From Levilactobacillus humaensis (GTDB lineage: Bacteria; Bacillota; Bacilli; Lactobacillales; Lactobacillaceae), in NCBI RefSeq assembly GCF_024345185.1, contig NZ_BROB01000026.1:1-36017 (forward strand): a stretch of 36,017 nucleotides of DNA. The letters are read 5' to 3'. Made by a program: the position numbers and the translations under genes. Shown piece after piece: positions 26,483-34,982 of the stretch. The first letter of the stretch is position 1, and every line of letters begins with the position of its first letter. Under the pieces are notes generated by a model that saw only the letters and a list, made by a program, of their open reading frames with translations, searched no databases and was not told where the DNA came from.

Positions 26483-27523
26483 ATGGCATCACGAATCTTA
26501 AGTCAACTACTCTTTCGCCTGAACCGGGTGGAACGTTACCAAAAGAAAACAGGTCAAAATTTCAATTACGACAACTTGGATTTTATTCATCACCCGATCC
26601 CGCGAATGCCCCAATTCGAGTTCTTTCAGGAGTCTAATATCGCGATTACCAAGAACAATCGTTTCTCCTACACCCCGGCCCACACGCATGATTTCATTGA
26701 ATTTAACTACATGTACTCCGGCTCCTGTATCCAGTACATCAACGACGAACCCATCAAGCTCCGGCAGCATCAACTCCTGGTCATGGACCGCGACGTGGTC
26801 CAGCGCATCGACTATGCTGGTCAGAAGGATATCATCATTAACATCCTCCTCAGAGATACCGACGACTTCGCCGAATCCGCCGGTTACCTGAAGAACTCTG
26901 CGGACACCGTTTCCCAGTTCCTGTACAATGCCGCCAAACGAGATTCCCCCCATAACAACTTCATCATCTTCGATCTCAGTAAGAATGAGGTCGCCACGAA
27001 GCTTTTGGAGAGTCTCGCTATCAAGGGTCTCGAAGACACGGCCAATCGTAATGAACTCCTGCGACTCATTTTTGCGGCCCTCATGGTGGAGCTACCGGGA
27101 ACGATTCGACGCCGTAGTATCAGCTACACCAACCCCGCCAATGATGAATTCCTGCCAATTCTGCGCGCCATCAGTGCGGAATACCAGACGGTGTCGCTCA
27201 GTGAGCTTGCCACCCGTTTCGGCTACAATACCAACTACCTCGGCGACAAGATCCGTGAAATGACCGGTAAGAGTTTCAAGGAACTCATCGACCGCCGCCG
27301 ATTAGCTGCCGCGCAAAACCTGATGATTCGGACGAGCTGTAGTGCCGCTGAGATTTGCGATATCATTGGGTACAAAAACAACTCCTCACTCTTCCGCCTT
27401 TTCAAAAAGTACCTAGATATCACCCCCTCGGCCTACAAGGCTAAGGTGAGTCACCAACGCCTGATTACCCAGCCCCTCTTGCCCGAGGTTCGCGGTCACG
27501 CCAGTCGCACGCCACAGAACTAA
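26483..27523 (+). CDS. AraC-family transcriptional regulator
   Basis: The 346-residue protein has an N-terminal cupin-like sensing domain (PAHTHDFIEFNYMYSGSCIQYI, about 62-83) and a C-terminal AraC/XylS double helix-turn-helix (about 240-325: LSELATRFGYNTNYLGDKIREMTGKSF and CDIIGYKNNSSLFRLFKKYLDITPSAYK). GGAGGG precedes the ATG. Position and divergence make it the likely activator of the rhamnosidase/transporter operon, with rhamnose or a glycoside as the probable inducer; that is inference. Confidence 0.9.
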   Translation: MASRILSQLLFRLNRVERYQKKTGQNFNYDNLDFIHHPIPRMPQFEFFQESNIAITKNNRFSYTPAHTHDFIEFNYMYSGSCIQYINDEPIKLRQHQLLVMDRDVVQRIDYAGQKDIIINILLRDTDDFAESAGYLKNSADTVSQFLYNAAKRDSPHNNFIIFDLSKNEVATKLLESLAIKGLEDTANRNELLRLIFAALMVELPGTIRRRSISYTNPANDEFLPILRAISAEYQTVSLSELATRFGYNTNYLGDKIREMTGKSFKELIDRRRLAAAQNLMIRTSCSAAEICDIIGYKNNSSLFRLFKKYLDITPSAYKAKVSHQRLITQPLLPEVRGHASRTPQN

Positions 27524-27633
27524 ATTATCTCTTGTCACCCCGACTCGGTTGGCGTACTATCGACTAAACAGCACCTAAATTGGGTCGCTTAACAATCACG
27601 GTGCATGACACTGAAGTGACTACGCGATTGTTT

Positions 27634-27639
27634 TATAAT
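27634..27639 (+). promoter_or_regulatory. -10 box of the LOG gene
   Basis: TATAAT lies 35 nt before the ATG; the -35 region is weak (CTGAAG, 17 bp upstream). AACAATC (27591-27597) and GATTGTT (27626-27632) are inverted copies around a 28-nt loop, possibly a weak terminator of the araC-type gene just ahead of the promoter. Confidence 0.5.
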
Positions 27640-27673
27640 GATGTCGACTACCAATAGATGAGGGGATCAGATT

Positions 27674-28252
27674 ATGCCAAAAATTAAAAATGTTTGTGTT
27701 TTCTGCGGATCAAATCATGGGTTCGACCCTGCCTTTCTGGACCAAACCAACGCCCTAGGCCAGTACTTAGCCAGCCATGACCACCCCGTGGTTTACGGTG
27801 GCGGTAAAGAAGGACTGATGGGCGCCATTGCCAAGTCCACCATGGATGCCGGTGGCGAAGTTATCGGCATCATTCCCACCTTTCTGAGCGAGATGGGACT
27901 GGCCGAAACGCATATCACCACCCTGCTGGAAACGGCCACGATGGACGAACGTAAGGACGAAATGCTCCGGCAGTCCGACGCCTTTATCGTGTTGCCTGGG
28001 GGCTTTGGCACCTTCGAGGAGTTCACCACGATGCTCTCCTGGAGCCAAATCAACGTTCACCAGAAGCCAATCGCCCTCTTCAACATCAACCACTACTACG
28101 ATGAACTCGTGGCCATGATGGTGAAGTGTTGTGACGCCGGATTTGCGCCGAAAGAGAACCTGGATCTATTTATTAACGCCAGTTCCATCGATGGGATCTT
28201 CGATGGCTTTGCGAACTTCCATCACCAATTGCCTTACAAATACACGAACTAA
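27674..28252 (+). CDS. LOG-family (cytokinin riboside monophosphate phosphoribohydrolase-like) protein
   Basis: The 192 residues show the Rossmann-like LOG fold: VCVFCGSNHGF near the start, VVYGGGKEGLMGAIA (39-53), MDERKDEM with E92-R93-K94, and the signature PGGFGTFEE (108-116). The family hydrolyses N6-substituted or plain nucleoside 5'-monophosphates, releasing the base. Its physiological role in bacteria is uncertain, so I do not assign cytokinin synthesis. It is monocistronic, with a promoter at about 27634 and a strong terminator just after the stop. Confidence 0.92.
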   Translation: MPKIKNVCVFCGSNHGFDPAFLDQTNALGQYLASHDHPVVYGGGKEGLMGAIAKSTMDAGGEVIGIIPTFLSEMGLAETHITTLLETATMDERKDEMLRQSDAFIVLPGGFGTFEEFTTMLSWSQINVHQKPIALFNINHYYDELVAMMVKCCDAGFAPKENLDLFINASSIDGIFDGFANFHHQLPYKYTN

Positions 28253-28259
28253 GTCACTT

Positions 28260-28288
28260 GGAGTCCTTGATTGGACTCCTTTTTTATT
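28260..28288 (+). terminator. Terminator of the LOG gene
   Basis: GGAGTCC (28260-28266) pairs with GGACTCC (28273-28279) around a 6-nt loop and is followed by six T. Confidence 0.9.
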
Positions 28289-28307
28289 GCTTCATATAGT
28301 TTGGAAG

Positions 28308-28494
28308 GCCGCCTGCGGCTGCCAGGGATTACGCCTGCTGTGGGGACGCTTCAGCCTGAGACCCGGGCTTCTCGCTCGATTTGAAGCCCCGCCAGGGACG
28401 CGGGTCTTCAAATTCGCCCGTGATGTAAGGCCGAGAAAAACACTCGGTCTAACATCACCGCCACGGCCGACTCCATCCCTGACCTCCTCCGGCT
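28308..28494 (+). repeat. Hairpin-cluster repeat, copy 3
   Basis: The outer stem pairs CAGGGAT (28323-28329) with ATCCCTG (28475-28481); the minus strand end reads AGCCGGAGGAGGTCAGGGAT. Inside are hairpins 28379-28391/28401-28413 (AAGCCCCG/CGGGTCTT with the same C/T mismatch as the other copies) and 28420-28435/28443-28458. Linkers CTTCTCGCTCG and TCGCCC and the segment GCCTGCTGTGGGGACGCTTC match copy 2. The remaining 28495-28692 shows nothing I can name. Confidence 0.8.
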
Positions 28495-28692
28495 ATGATC
28501 CGCTCTTAAAAGGGTCACTGGCTGGCCTGACCAACTAAATTAGTGAGTAAAATCTGTTATGACGCACGACCTTAGTAAACTTTTTATGAGAGTTTTTGAC
28601 CATTCACCCGGCTTGATTTGAAAAGAGTTCAGCAAAAGTCAATTCTGGATTTACAAGTGTTAAGAGCATTTTCAAACGAAAATGACTGTACC

Positions 28693-28723
28693 AAAAAAGC
28701 GGTATGCCAATTGGCACACCGCT
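28693..28723 (-). terminator. Terminator of mprF
   Basis: On the minus strand AGCGGTGTGCC (28723-28713) pairs with GGCATACCGCT (28708-28698) around AATT, with six U following (28698-28693). It lies 21 nt after the mprF stop. Confidence 0.9.
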
Positions 28724-28744
28724 TTCGTTTTCATTCAAAGTCGT

Positions 28745-31354
28745 TTATTTCTGATTCCAATCAATCTCATCCGTCAACCAGCCACTCATCCAACGTGGCA
28801 CCAATTTGGTGGTCACGGTCGTTGCGCGGCGATTGATGGCCAAGACCAGCTGGAGCATGGTGAAGACCAGTGACGCCCGACGCCGATACGCCAGGTACTT
28901 CGGTTGCCAAGTTGCCACATACTTCTCCTTGTATGCGCGTAAGCCCTGGAAACTGTAAATGCTGGACCCGTATTCATAAATCAGATGCGCCAGTCGTTCC
29001 TCAATGAAACTGAATTCCGACAGACCCACGTTAGATAACGGTGCCATCCCCAGGTTGAAGGTCTGATAACCCTCCTCACGACACAGGTCAAAGAGAAAAA
29101 CAAACAGGCCATCCATAATCCCCGACGGTGCGTTAGGACTCTCGCGCATCAGATCGATCGACGTCATCACGTGTTCACCAGTCGGCATGAGGTTCGCGAA
29201 GGCCTGGATCTCACCCGACGCATCGCGCATAACCGCTATCGGAGATTCGTCCAAGTAGTGGCGGTCGAAGAATCCCATGGAGAAGCCCTTCTCCGCGGCA
29301 TCCCCCAGCCAAGCATCGGAAATAGTCTTGAGCTTTTGATAATTCTCATCACTCAATGGCGGCTGCAGGAGTTCGCAGGTATAGCCCTCACGATGGAACT
29401 TATTCACTACCGACCGTTCCCCACGGTGCGCCTTCCCGGCTAGATTGAAGGTTGCCAGATCGACGTGACCTTCTTCTCCTACCTTGATGAAGTCAAAGCC
29501 CATCTCGTGAAGATGGAGCGTCAATTTTTCCGTGATTTCGTAGAAGACTGGCCGCAGTCCGGCCTGATCCGCATCGTGCATGAAGGCCTGCAGCGCTGGC
29601 ACAATCAGATCCTGATTACCGATAGGTTCTCCCATCACCAGGACCTTGTCGGCACTCTGCCGGAACAGGAGGAACAACTGATCCTCACCATTTTCTTGAT
29701 AATAATAGACTTGCTTGTCCTTTAGGAAGGCCAGGTGGCTAATTTCATTGCCCCCGAAGCGCTTGATGATCGCACGGATTCTATCGCCGTCAAACGGCGT
29801 GTGGAGCCATTCTGGCTCTGGTTTGGCCAGATACCGGTAAATCCCCCCGAGAATCAACAGAGCCACCAGCAGGCCTCCCAGGCCATTTAACCAGACCTGC
29901 GTCGACGGGAAGAGCCACGTCTTAGGAATCCAAGAATGATGGTGCTGAACCCGAAAGGTCGAAATGCCGAGAATCGTGTAGACCACGAAGGTGCCGACGA
30001 AGATGATCCCGTCAACTAGCAGTCCCCCCCAGGAATAATGAAATCCCTGACGGTAAAGTTCGGGTCTGGCTAGAATCAGACAGAGTAGCACGAGTCCCAG
30101 CAGGACCGCCAAGCCCCCCGGAAAGTTTTCTCGCCAGAGGGTGTTGCCGATCGCGATGACCAGCACCACCATTGTCGGCCAGTAGGCTAATTTGACGCGG
30201 GAGCCAACGCCCCGGGCCAACCCAATGAGTAGGAAGGCCATGATGATGTTGGAAACCTGGTCCAAGAAGTAAAACATATAAGGCACTAAGCGAATGTAGA
30301 ACGTATTCATTAAGACCACGTCCGGAATGGTCGCGTACAGCAACATCATAATTCCAGAGAAGTACATGAAGACGGTCACGAAGAGGTGGGCACTGCGCCG
30401 AATGACGGCAATCGGTAACCCGTTGAGAAAGGTGTTGATCCTGCGTCCGGCATCGTGGACAAAGAGGCCGACACCCAAACCAAATGGCAGGAAGTAATAA
30501 AACAGCCGATACAGAATCAGCCAGCCCGCGGCATCCGCGCGGCCAACGCCCAACAGACCGAGTCCCAGAATCATGAAGACGTCAAATGATCCCAGTCCCC
30601 CGGGAATCATCGAGACGACCCCAGCAACCGAGGCCACCACAAACATTGGAAAAACGGCAATCAAGGGGATTGGCATGTGTAGCGCCCAGCCAATCGCTAG
30701 GAAGAAGAGCGCACAGCTCCCCCATTCCAGCGTCGAGCCCCCAATGAGCTTGAGTTCACGTGACCACGTCAGATCCTTGAAGAAATCATTATCGCTGAGG
30801 CGGGTGAAGAGGAAGAGTCCAGGGAAGTACAGTCCGCCACCCAGTAACCAAATCCAGTAACCGCGGAAGGGCTGCCCGACGTCGAAACCAAAGAGACAAA
30901 TCAACGCGACCCAACAGGCCAATGACAATCCGGAAAGGAGGAATAAGGCAATCTTAGAGATAGCGTAGAGTACCTGTTTCTTAGACGCCGAACGCGAATA
31001 AAAGTTTGCCCGCAGACTGGCGCCGAGAATGCCCCCCATCCCCATGAGGTTCGTGAAGGTATTGGTCACCCAACCACTACGGATGATATATCCCGTGGAA
31101 AATTCGCCGGGTAAGAATTCAACAATTGTGAAGTCATAGACCAGCATGGGGAGCACCGCAATAAAGCCCCCGACCATTAAGAGTCCTAACGTCCCCCAAC
31201 TCAGGGATGCCAGTTCGCTTTGAACCTGCTCACCGCTGATCTCACGACCGACCCGGCCGACTTCCCGAATGATAAATAGCAGGATCGAGAAGAAGAAGAT
31301 TCCCTTGATCCACGTTAAGCGTTTCTGTATAAAACCCCAGACTCTTTTCCCCAT
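28745..31354 (-). CDS. mprF: Phosphatidylglycerol aminoacyltransferase/flippase MprF
   Basis: MprF attaches lysine (or alanine) to phosphatidylglycerol and flips the product outward, lowering surface charge and giving resistance to cationic peptides. The 869 residues comprise an N-terminal membrane part of about 14 segments (residues 1-520, with PGGLGSFDVFMILGLGLLG typical of the flippase domain) and a C-terminal cytoplasmic GNAT-like synthase domain (about 540-850, including FLLFRQSADKVLVMGEPIGN and MGMAPLSNVG-type GNAT elements). I choose ATG 31352-31354 with GGGGG 7 nt upstream; a TTG 19 codons earlier has no ribosome site. It is flanked by strong terminators and appears monocistronic. Amino acid specificity cannot be read from sequence. 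Confidence 0.93.
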   Translation of the reverse strand: MGKRVWGFIQKRLTWIKGIFFFSILLFIIREVGRVGREISGEQVQSELASLSWGTLGLLMVGGFIAVLPMLVYDFTIVEFLPGEFSTGYIIRSGWVTNTFTNLMGMGGILGASLRANFYSRSASKKQVLYAISKIALFLLSGLSLACWVALICLFGFDVGQPFRGYWIWLLGGGLYFPGLFLFTRLSDNDFFKDLTWSRELKLIGGSTLEWGSCALFFLAIGWALHMPIPLIAVFPMFVVASVAGVVSMIPGGLGSFDVFMILGLGLLGVGRADAAGWLILYRLFYYFLPFGLGVGLFVHDAGRRINTFLNGLPIAVIRRSAHLFVTVFMYFSGIMMLLYATIPDVVLMNTFYIRLVPYMFYFLDQVSNIIMAFLLIGLARGVGSRVKLAYWPTMVVLVIAIGNTLWRENFPGGLAVLLGLVLLCLILARPELYRQGFHYSWGGLLVDGIIFVGTFVVYTILGISTFRVQHHHSWIPKTWLFPSTQVWLNGLGGLLVALLILGGIYRYLAKPEPEWLHTPFDGDRIRAIIKRFGGNEISHLAFLKDKQVYYYQENGEDQLFLLFRQSADKVLVMGEPIGNQDLIVPALQAFMHDADQAGLRPVFYEITEKLTLHLHEMGFDFIKVGEEGHVDLATFNLAGKAHRGERSVVNKFHREGYTCELLQPPLSDENYQKLKTISDAWLGDAAEKGFSMGFFDRHYLDESPIAVMRDASGEIQAFANLMPTGEHVMTSIDLMRESPNAPSGIMDGLFVFLFDLCREEGYQTFNLGMAPLSNVGLSEFSFIEERLAHLIYEYGSSIYSFQGLRAYKEKYVATWQPKYLAYRRRASLVFTMLQLVLAINRRATTVTTKLVPRWMSGWLTDEIDWNQK

Positions 31355-31633
31355 TATGATTCCCCCCTGTAGTCCTTTATTATCGCAATCGTTTCCCCAA
31401 AAACCAATCAAGTGGCTGTCTGAATATCCCCGTTAAGTCACCTGACTAACCTTGCGTCCCCACGCTAAGGTTTAAAAGGCTTTGGCAAATTGTGATATCG
31501 ATGTTGAGATCGCCCGTGAAAGGTACACGGCCCGATCGTTATGAGTTGTAATCAAGGTTACCATAGCTTTCCCAGTTTAGAGAACCCTGCAGAAATTCTT
31601 ACGGATCTGTTAAGAAACACCTCCTCAGGATCT
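31355..31633. other. mprF upstream region, no gene
   Basis: No credible ORF is present. On the minus strand I see hairpins CCGTG/CACGG (about 31513-31531) and a CCTT-GCGT/ACGC-AAGG stem (about 31451-31469), but no confident promoter or named riboswitch. Confidence 0.4.
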
Positions 31634-31693
31634 AAAAAAGGGCGGCCATCAGCGTGGCCGCCCTTCGTCGGATTGGTTCCCCCCAATCCGACG
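31634..31693 (-). terminator. Tandem hairpins ending the yfhO transcript
   Basis: On the minus strand a perfect 11-bp stem (31693-31683 with 31676-31666, loop GGGGAA) comes first. A second perfect 11-bp stem follows (31665-31655 with 31648-31638, 6-nt loop), then six U (31639-31634). Only the second is a proper terminator. It lies 18 nt past the last stop codon. Confidence 0.88.
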
Positions 31694-31711
31694 TTTCCCA
31701 ATTAATTTGTG

Positions 31712-32440
31712 TTATTTAACCCTTTGTTTCCCCTGATTCCGATGACCATCTTGACGCCGCCAAGATTCAGCGACACCCACGAATCCAAGCAGACCAACGA
31801 GCGACAAGCTGACACCAGTCCGGCCGCCGGGAACCCGGTAGACTAATTTGACTTGATTATTTCCAGCCACGATCGGAATTGCCGTCAGACCATAGAGTAC
31901 CCGCTTGGTCGAAACGCGCTTGCCATTGACCCAGGCCTGCCAACCGGAATCATTCGCCAGACTCAGATACAGCCAATTCTTTTTAGCGGTTCCCTGAACC
32001 TGCCCACTCAGCTGTGTCTGAAAGCGACTTGCCACCGTACGAACCGTTAAGGCCTGACGTTTAACACTAGCCATGGCCTGATCGAATTGTGCTTGCCGCA
32101 ACGACATCACCCGCACCCCATACATGGCAATCGGATAACGCGCCCCAAACCGAACCTTGACCGTGTCACCCGTCTTAAAGGTTCCCAGTTTAATCAACGC
32201 CGACTCCCCGTTGGCATTCGTATTCGGTGTGACAAATTTACCATTGACCCGCATCGTGGAGTACTTGGTCTTGCCATTCTGTGCCCAGAGATACATGGGC
32301 CCATTAGCCCTGGCTGTCAGGTGTAAAACATGATGATAGATGTATTTTGTTGGCACCCCTTTAACCGTATGGACCACTCTCATCTGATCCCTCTGTTGCG
32401 TCGCCAATGCCCCATATGGCGTGGTACTTGGCCGAATCGC
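31712..32440 (-). pseudogene. C-terminal part of YfhO-like gene, downstream of an in-frame amber codon
   Basis: From the TAG at 32441-32443 the same frame continues without another stop through AIRPSTTPYGALATQQRD to the stop at 31712. It contributes about 242 residues: a beta-rich extracytoplasmic portion (LWAQNGKTKYSTMRVNGKF; WLYLSLANDSGWQAWVNGKR) and a final membrane segment TGVSLSLVGLLGFVGVAE. That is how intact YfhO proteins end. A TTG at 32405-32407 is the first possible restart but has no ribosome site. It is best read as the detached end of the gene at 32441-34330. Confidence 0.8.
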
Positions 32441-34330
32441 CTAAAGTATCGCTTCCTGATTAACCAAGGCATCCGCTGAGAGTTGTACATCGTTTAAAGC
32501 CGTAGTTGTCGCAAAACCCATCCCCACATATCCCGGTGCAGGATGAATAGACCCACTACTCGTCGCCAACTGACCAGTCTGCTTGACTCCGAGAAGCATG
32601 TTCGTTACCGGTGTCAGTCCGACTGAGCTAATCCGTCGCACGTTGTCACTAAACATTCCCAGACGTTGCAGCGTCTGCCGGGTCCGCTCATTTAATGCCG
32701 AGTTATACCCCGACACCCCGTGAAAGTTAAAGAGTAAGCTATCATTGTAATTTTTATATGCCGACTGATAAGCCTGGTTAATCAAGGTATTTTCGTTTTG
32801 AACCCGATATAGCTGGCCATCCGGATCATTGATCTGACTCATTTGGTGATTCTCCACCTGGTAGGCACTCGCATAGGCCGCCTGACTACCAAATTTACTG
32901 GTGCTCATCGCCAAGATAAAGTTCCCGGCAACTTCGCTGACCACAACCACCCCCACTAAGGCTTGCCGCAAACGACGGCGGGTGCCAAAGATGACCAGGG
33001 CCGTGACAAAGACATAAACCGTGGCCAATCCCAGACTTTCCCAGTGAACCCGTTGAATTAAGCCGTAATAGCTAGCCAACTTCGGTGACCTTCCCGAGAC
33101 CAAGCGCGACATAATCGGAATCAACATTGCCCCACCAACCGCCAGGATCGCTTGGACAAAGGGCAATCCCTGCTGCCACCTCAGCGCAATTTTCCTTGGC
33201 TCGGCTTGCCAAGCGGCAAAGGCCAACATCACCATAACGAAACTAAAGAAGAAGACATTACGGAAAGGAAAACCTGCTGGCGCCTGCATCAGATGCCACA
33301 TGGTGTTCAAGATCCGTAGCCACATGCCCATAAACAAGGCACCCAATAAGCCTAATGCCGAGAGCTTCTGTTGCCGCGAGAATCGCGGATGGACGAAGTA
33401 AACAAGCACCAGTAGGGCAACAGTGCTGGTGACAAACACTGTGGGTGCGTGCATCAGTCGTTGGGTGTCATTGGTAGCTCCCAAGCCAAACTGGGTGAAG
33501 AACTCGGGCCCAAACTCTGGAACTAGCCGGAAGTTAAGTGCTTTAGCGGTTCCCTTGGCCGTTCGGAGCATGCCAATCCCCGTGGGAATCAGAAGTATCG
33601 CGGTACTGGCCCCACTCAAGGTTGCCGTCACGACGAAACGAGTCAATGGTCGCCACCATTTCTTGAAAGGAATTGACCGTTCCGCCAGACAGTAAATGAC
33701 GTAACAAACACTAAATAAGCAGGTCATGTAACCCAGATAGTAGTTGACCATGATGCTCACCCCCAGCCACCAGAAAAAGGCGGTCGGCCGGTGATCCGTG
33801 ACGATCCGGTCAATGCCATAAGCGACTAATGGCAACACGATCAAGGCATCCAACCACATCAGGTCAAAGAAGTTTACCGCAACGAAACCACAAAAAGCAA
33901 AGGCAATCCCAAAAACCAGGCTCATACGTCGCACCGTTTTGAAATGGACTTGCAGGAACCAGGTCATGGTCGCTACAATCGTGGCAATCTTAGCCATGAT
34001 AATCACACTTGCCGCTACCGGCACGTTTTCAGCACTGAACAGCAGGACAATCAGGTTAAAGGGACTCATTAGGTAATAGGCTAACGTTGGAACCACACCG
34101 CCCCCGATCGATTGTGAGAACGTATAGAGATGAAACACGTGGTACCGTAAAGCATGTTGTAGTGCCGTTAACAAAGGAATGTATTGCGTCCCCATGTCAC
34201 TCATCAATAGACTCTTACTTCCAAATGGCGCCACGTGCCAGAAGGTAAAAGCCAGAGCAACGACTCCCAAGGCTACTCCGAAGGCCAATCCAACGTTTTG
34301 CCAACGGCGTCCTCTCAAGATCTTCCGCAT
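32441..34330 (-). CDS. YfhO-family GT-C glycosyltransferase, N-terminal 629 residues (prematurely stopped)
   Basis: YfhO proteins are polytopic GT-C enzymes that move a sugar from C55-P to (lipo)teichoic acid on the outer face of the membrane, with a CsbB/GtlA-type partner. The N-terminal 12 or so membrane segments are intact, with SLLMSDMGTQYIPLLTALQ (the loop 1 Asp pair expected for catalysis) and LMWLDALIVLPLVAYGIDRI. The frame ends at TAG after NQEAIL, and a further 242 in-frame codons follow, so the full gene would have 872 codons. The PAP2 gene ends 2 nt upstream. Loss of the outer domain and last helix probably disables it, unless the codon is suppressed. Confidence 0.85.
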   Translation of the reverse strand: MRKILRGRRWQNVGLAFGVALGVVALAFTFWHVAPFGSKSLLMSDMGTQYIPLLTALQHALRYHVFHLYTFSQSIGGGVVPTLAYYLMSPFNLIVLLFSAENVPVAASVIIMAKIATIVATMTWFLQVHFKTVRRMSLVFGIAFAFCGFVAVNFFDLMWLDALIVLPLVAYGIDRIVTDHRPTAFFWWLGVSIMVNYYLGYMTCLFSVCYVIYCLAERSIPFKKWWRPLTRFVVTATLSGASTAILLIPTGIGMLRTAKGTAKALNFRLVPEFGPEFFTQFGLGATNDTQRLMHAPTVFVTSTVALLVLVYFVHPRFSRQQKLSALGLLGALFMGMWLRILNTMWHLMQAPAGFPFRNVFFFSFVMVMLAFAAWQAEPRKIALRWQQGLPFVQAILAVGGAMLIPIMSRLVSGRSPKLASYYGLIQRVHWESLGLATVYVFVTALVIFGTRRRLRQALVGVVVVSEVAGNFILAMSTSKFGSQAAYASAYQVENHQMSQINDPDGQLYRVQNENTLINQAYQSAYKNYNDSLLFNFHGVSGYNSALNERTRQTLQRLGMFSDNVRRISSVGLTPVTNMLLGVKQTGQLATSSGSIHPAPGYVGMGFATTTALNDVQLSADALVNQEAIL

Positions 34331-34332
34331 CC

Positions 34333-34980
34333 TTACTCACCCCACTTCTCGACTAGGGATTTCCCCCATCTCCGTTCACCTAAACTAACCACCTGAAACC
34401 ACCACCCAACCGCCAGCAGGAGACTTCCCAAAACATCCGTAGGGTAGTGGTTGCGTAGACCCAGACGTCCTAAGATAACTCCCAGAACGATTAGACTCAC
34501 CATGGTCACTGCTAACCAAAAAATCCAGTTGTGTCGTAGAACACCACAGAGTACCGTGATCACCATGATCGCTAGCAAGGTCGTGCTAAAGACATGGCCA
34601 CTGGGAAAGCTGAAACCCGTGTCGGCTATGACCTGAAAGCTAGGCCGTGGCCGCCCCATAAGATGCTTTAGGACCAGAAGAAGACCGTCACCACCGACTA
34701 ATCCAATCGCGACCATCTCGCCCCAGAAGGGTTGGCGCCAGTATAAGAGAACTGCTGCTAGGATAACAATTAGTCCTCCCGTCAGAATGGGACTACCAAG
34801 CGTCGTTAAGATCTCCCAGAACCCCACATGCGCCCCTAACTCAGCTACAGCGTCCAAACCCGCCTGGTCCAGCTGAAACACAATACCTGCGTGAATCTTA
34901 ACTAAGATGGCTAAGATTCCAAATAACCCTAGAAACCCTAAAGCCACTTGTTGATTTCGTTGTGAATTTGTCATCATCAT
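34333..34980 (-). CDS. PAP2-superfamily phosphatase, membrane
   Basis: This is a membrane phosphatase of 215 residues with about five or six segments. The three phosphatase motifs are complete: KHLMGRPRP (105-113), FPSGHVF (125-131, nucleophile-assisting H129) and RLGLRNHYPTD (172-182). PAP2 enzymes dephosphorylate lipid phosphates such as undecaprenyl pyrophosphate or phosphatidylglycerol phosphate. The gene lies 2 nt after the GT2 gene and 2 nt before yfhO, so all three are coupled and a role in recycling C55-PP for the same pathway is plausible. Three ATGs in a row follow GGTAGGG; the third is best spaced. Confidence 0.88.
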   Translation of the reverse strand: MMMTNSQRNQQVALGFLGLFGILAILVKIHAGIVFQLDQAGLDAVAELGAHVGFWEILTTLGSPILTGGLIVILAAVLLYWRQPFWGEMVAIGLVGGDGLLLVLKHLMGRPRPSFQVIADTGFSFPSGHVFSTTLLAIMVITVLCGVLRHNWIFWLAVTMVSLIVLGVILGRLGLRNHYPTDVLGSLLLAVGWWFQVVSLGERRWGKSLVEKWGE

Positions 34981-34982
34981 CC

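Noticed and set aside
28131-28538. 135-codon ORF over the LOG gene end and repeat copy 3
   Set aside because: It overlaps a real gene, its terminator and a palindromic repeat; the translation reflects hairpin sequence rather than a protein family.
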